Source: Adiantum capillus-veneris | Taxonomy: Eukaryota; Streptophyta; Polypodiopsida; Polypodiales; Pteridaceae | Direction: 5' to 3' | Length of the DNA stretch: 64,000 nt | Assembly: GCA_014529385.2 (NCBI GenBank) | Contig: CM043965.1 | Span: forward strand, 61,741,433 to 61,805,432 | In this document: positions 62,453 through 64,000 of the stretch, piece after piece | How the letters are laid out: every line of letters starts with the position of its first letter | Numbering within the stretch: position 1 is the first letter of the stretch | Translations under genes and position numbers: made by a program | The notes under the pieces: generated by a model | The model's input: only the letters and a program-made list of their open reading frames with translations | What the model was told of the DNA's origin: nothing | Database searches by the model: none

Positions 62453-64000
62453 GTGTATTTCAAAAAAGGGAGGGAGGCTAGGGGATGAGGGAGAAAAGGT
62501 AGATGGGCTCTTTCTAGAGAGAAGCTTACCAAGCCAACAAATGATTGGTTTGGGAACAGGGAGGAGCTCGGAGTTGCTTTCTAAAAGCTTAGAAAGAGGT
62601 TGGTTAATGGAACGGGCTAAGTTGAGTTTGTGGGTGAAGGGTGAAATGGATATTCTGACAATGGAAGGTGGGGCATTCTTGTGGCTACCTTTCAAAAGGA
62701 GAGAGGGCCTCGATGTATAGGTTACAAAGAGAAAACAAGCCTTCAAGAAAGGTGAAGGTTATCCTTAGCCCTAAGCCGGGAGAAGAAGAGGTTTCCAATA
62801 GAGATAAAGCCCTCTAAGTGAGTTTTCCCTAATGATATATCTCTTGAGTTCTGATAAAATAAAGGCAATCTTCTGGTGGGTAGGGTGTCATGATTTCCAT
62901 GGGATGTAGTTGTAAGAGTTAAGAGGTTTTTGGTGGCAATGTGTGTCAAAAATCCCCTTAGAGTAGAAAGAGGGTCCTTTGAAGAAGTGTATGTCCAAAA
63001 TAAAAGCTTCATGTGTGAAGATGAAGGAAGTGATCTTTATGTGCTCTTGGAGAGGATGCCCATACTCAAGGAGGAGCTTTTTTAAGCTAGAGGGGGGGCC
63101 ATCCCAAACTCCAAAAGCATTGTCTAAGAACCTTTTAAAGTAAAGGAGAGAAGGGTAAGAGACAAGGTTTCCTTCTTCTTCCAACGAGCAAAGAAAAAGA
63201 CACGCATAAACCACCGCACAAATTGGACCCCATGGCGGTGCCTTTAACCTGATGCCAGCACTTACCTTTAAAAGAGATGTAATGATGGTTGAGAATGAGA
63301 GAGGCCAGTGATAAGATGACATTGACTTTGGGATAGGGAAAAAGATCGTGGATAGAGTTTTAAAGAGCATAGAGCCCTTCTTGGATACGAATGCTAGGGT
63401 AAAGAGACTCCACGTCAAAGGTAAAGAGAGTAACATGGGGGGAGAAGGTGAAGGAGGCTAAGTCCAAGATAAGAGAATGAGGGTCCTTGAGGTGTTGTTT
63501 TTTAGCTAAGAGAATGGAGAAGAGTTGTATATGTAGCCACTTTGAAGCATTTTCTAAGATATACCCCTTGTAGGAGCAACAAGGACGGCCCACAAGGACA
63601 GGTTTATGAATTTTGGGTAAAAGGAAGAAGGGACAAGGTTTGGGAAAATATTGAGAGGAGGAGAGGATGAAGGATCTCTCTTTGGAAGGGAGGAGGTGAA
63701 AGTGTGTAACAATGGAAAGGAGAGCGGATTGGACAAAAGGCAATGGTGGTGAAGAGATAGGAGAGTAAGTGAGAGGGTCCAATATGTGGTGTACGGCTTC
63801 TTTATTATACCAAGATTGGGAGAGGATGACGGGACCAAGGTTTTTATCGACCGGTTTGAATATAATTGTACAATCATTTTTGAGGGAAGAATTGGTGTCT
63901 AACAAGAAGGGTTTAGCAAGAAAAGGTGGAGAAAGATTTAGGAGGGGTTTTAAAAGGGAGGAAGTACAATTAAAAGCAAGCCTAAGGGTGGTGGAGTGAG
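62451..64000 (-). pseudogene. Penelope-like element reverse transcriptase, runs off the right edge
   Basis: The minus-strand frame is open from the window edge to 63360: KPLLNLSPPFLAKPFL, IIFKPVDKNLGPVILSQSWY (the DKG-type N-terminal motif), FFLLPKIHKP then GRP, and TFDVESLYPSIRIQEGLYA with the first catalytic Asp. After a frame change come TAMGSN, YFKRFLDNAFGVWDG (second catalytic box, DD to DN), FILDIHFFKG and NSYNYIPWKS. After another, near 62740-62500, come FVTYTSRP and PKPIICWLGKLLSRK, the usual end of the RT. No GIY-YIG endonuclease follows, so the copy is either of the endonuclease-lacking type or 3'-truncated. Stops and shifts make it inactive. Confidence 0.82.

Noticed and set aside
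62225-62480. Pro-rich and Gly-rich ORFs at the G run
   Set aside because: They are translation artefacts of the homopolymer.

Overview
The window looks like repeat-rich nuclear DNA from a land plant with a large genome. The reasons are spliced GT-AG genes inside a CACTA transposon, Ty3/gypsy and copia polyprotein remains, small inverted-repeat elements, and very long GA/TC and GT microsatellites. A Penelope-like reverse transcriptase at the right edge leans towards a fern, lycophyte or conifer rather than a flowering plant; that is inference. I recognise no ordinary host gene with confidence. Almost all coding sequence belongs to mobile elements, most of it decayed.

Layout. (1) 1-7043: a CACTA (En/Spm-type) transposon with a six-exon TNPD-like gene, a three-exon TNPA-like gene, GCGTCGCT subterminal repeats and a 3' terminus ending TAGTG; its 5' terminus is not seen. 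(2) 7044-about 11900: the 3' part of an LTR element (element C): three identical 24-bp palindromes, a 1091-codon ORF ('ORF-X') with one internal amber stop, a polypurine tract and an LTR. (3) 12896-30942: element A, an 18-kb LTR element with both LTRs and a GCAAG target duplication. Its order is gag, protease 1, reverse transcriptase, RNase H, two integrase zinc modules, integrase core and C-terminus, a second protease-like domain with a Trp-rich basic tail, a palindromic non-coding stretch, and a decayed ORF-X up to the polypurine tract. (4) 30948-46780: mostly non-coding, with microsatellites, a tandem array of long hairpins (37565-38351), a small unknown ORF broken by a MITE, and SINE-like units. 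(5) 46780-48830: a decayed copia element. (6) 48900-52760: non-coding. (7) 52760-61800, minus strand: element B, a relative of A with the same gag to protease-2 order. (8) 62440-64000, minus strand: a Penelope-like reverse transcriptase running off the right edge.

Most interesting system. Elements A, B and C appear to be one poorly described lineage of giant Ty3/gypsy-like retrotransposons. A and B share a tandemly duplicated integrase HHCC module and a second DTG protease-like domain after integrase. A and C share ORF-X, a large two-domain protein with a central coiled coil placed between pol and the 3' LTR, where env-like ORFs sit in some plant elements. In both A and C the DNA just before ORF-X holds repeated palindromes. 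A ~450-bp inverted-repeat element has inserted three times, in A, in B, and next to the unknown ORF.
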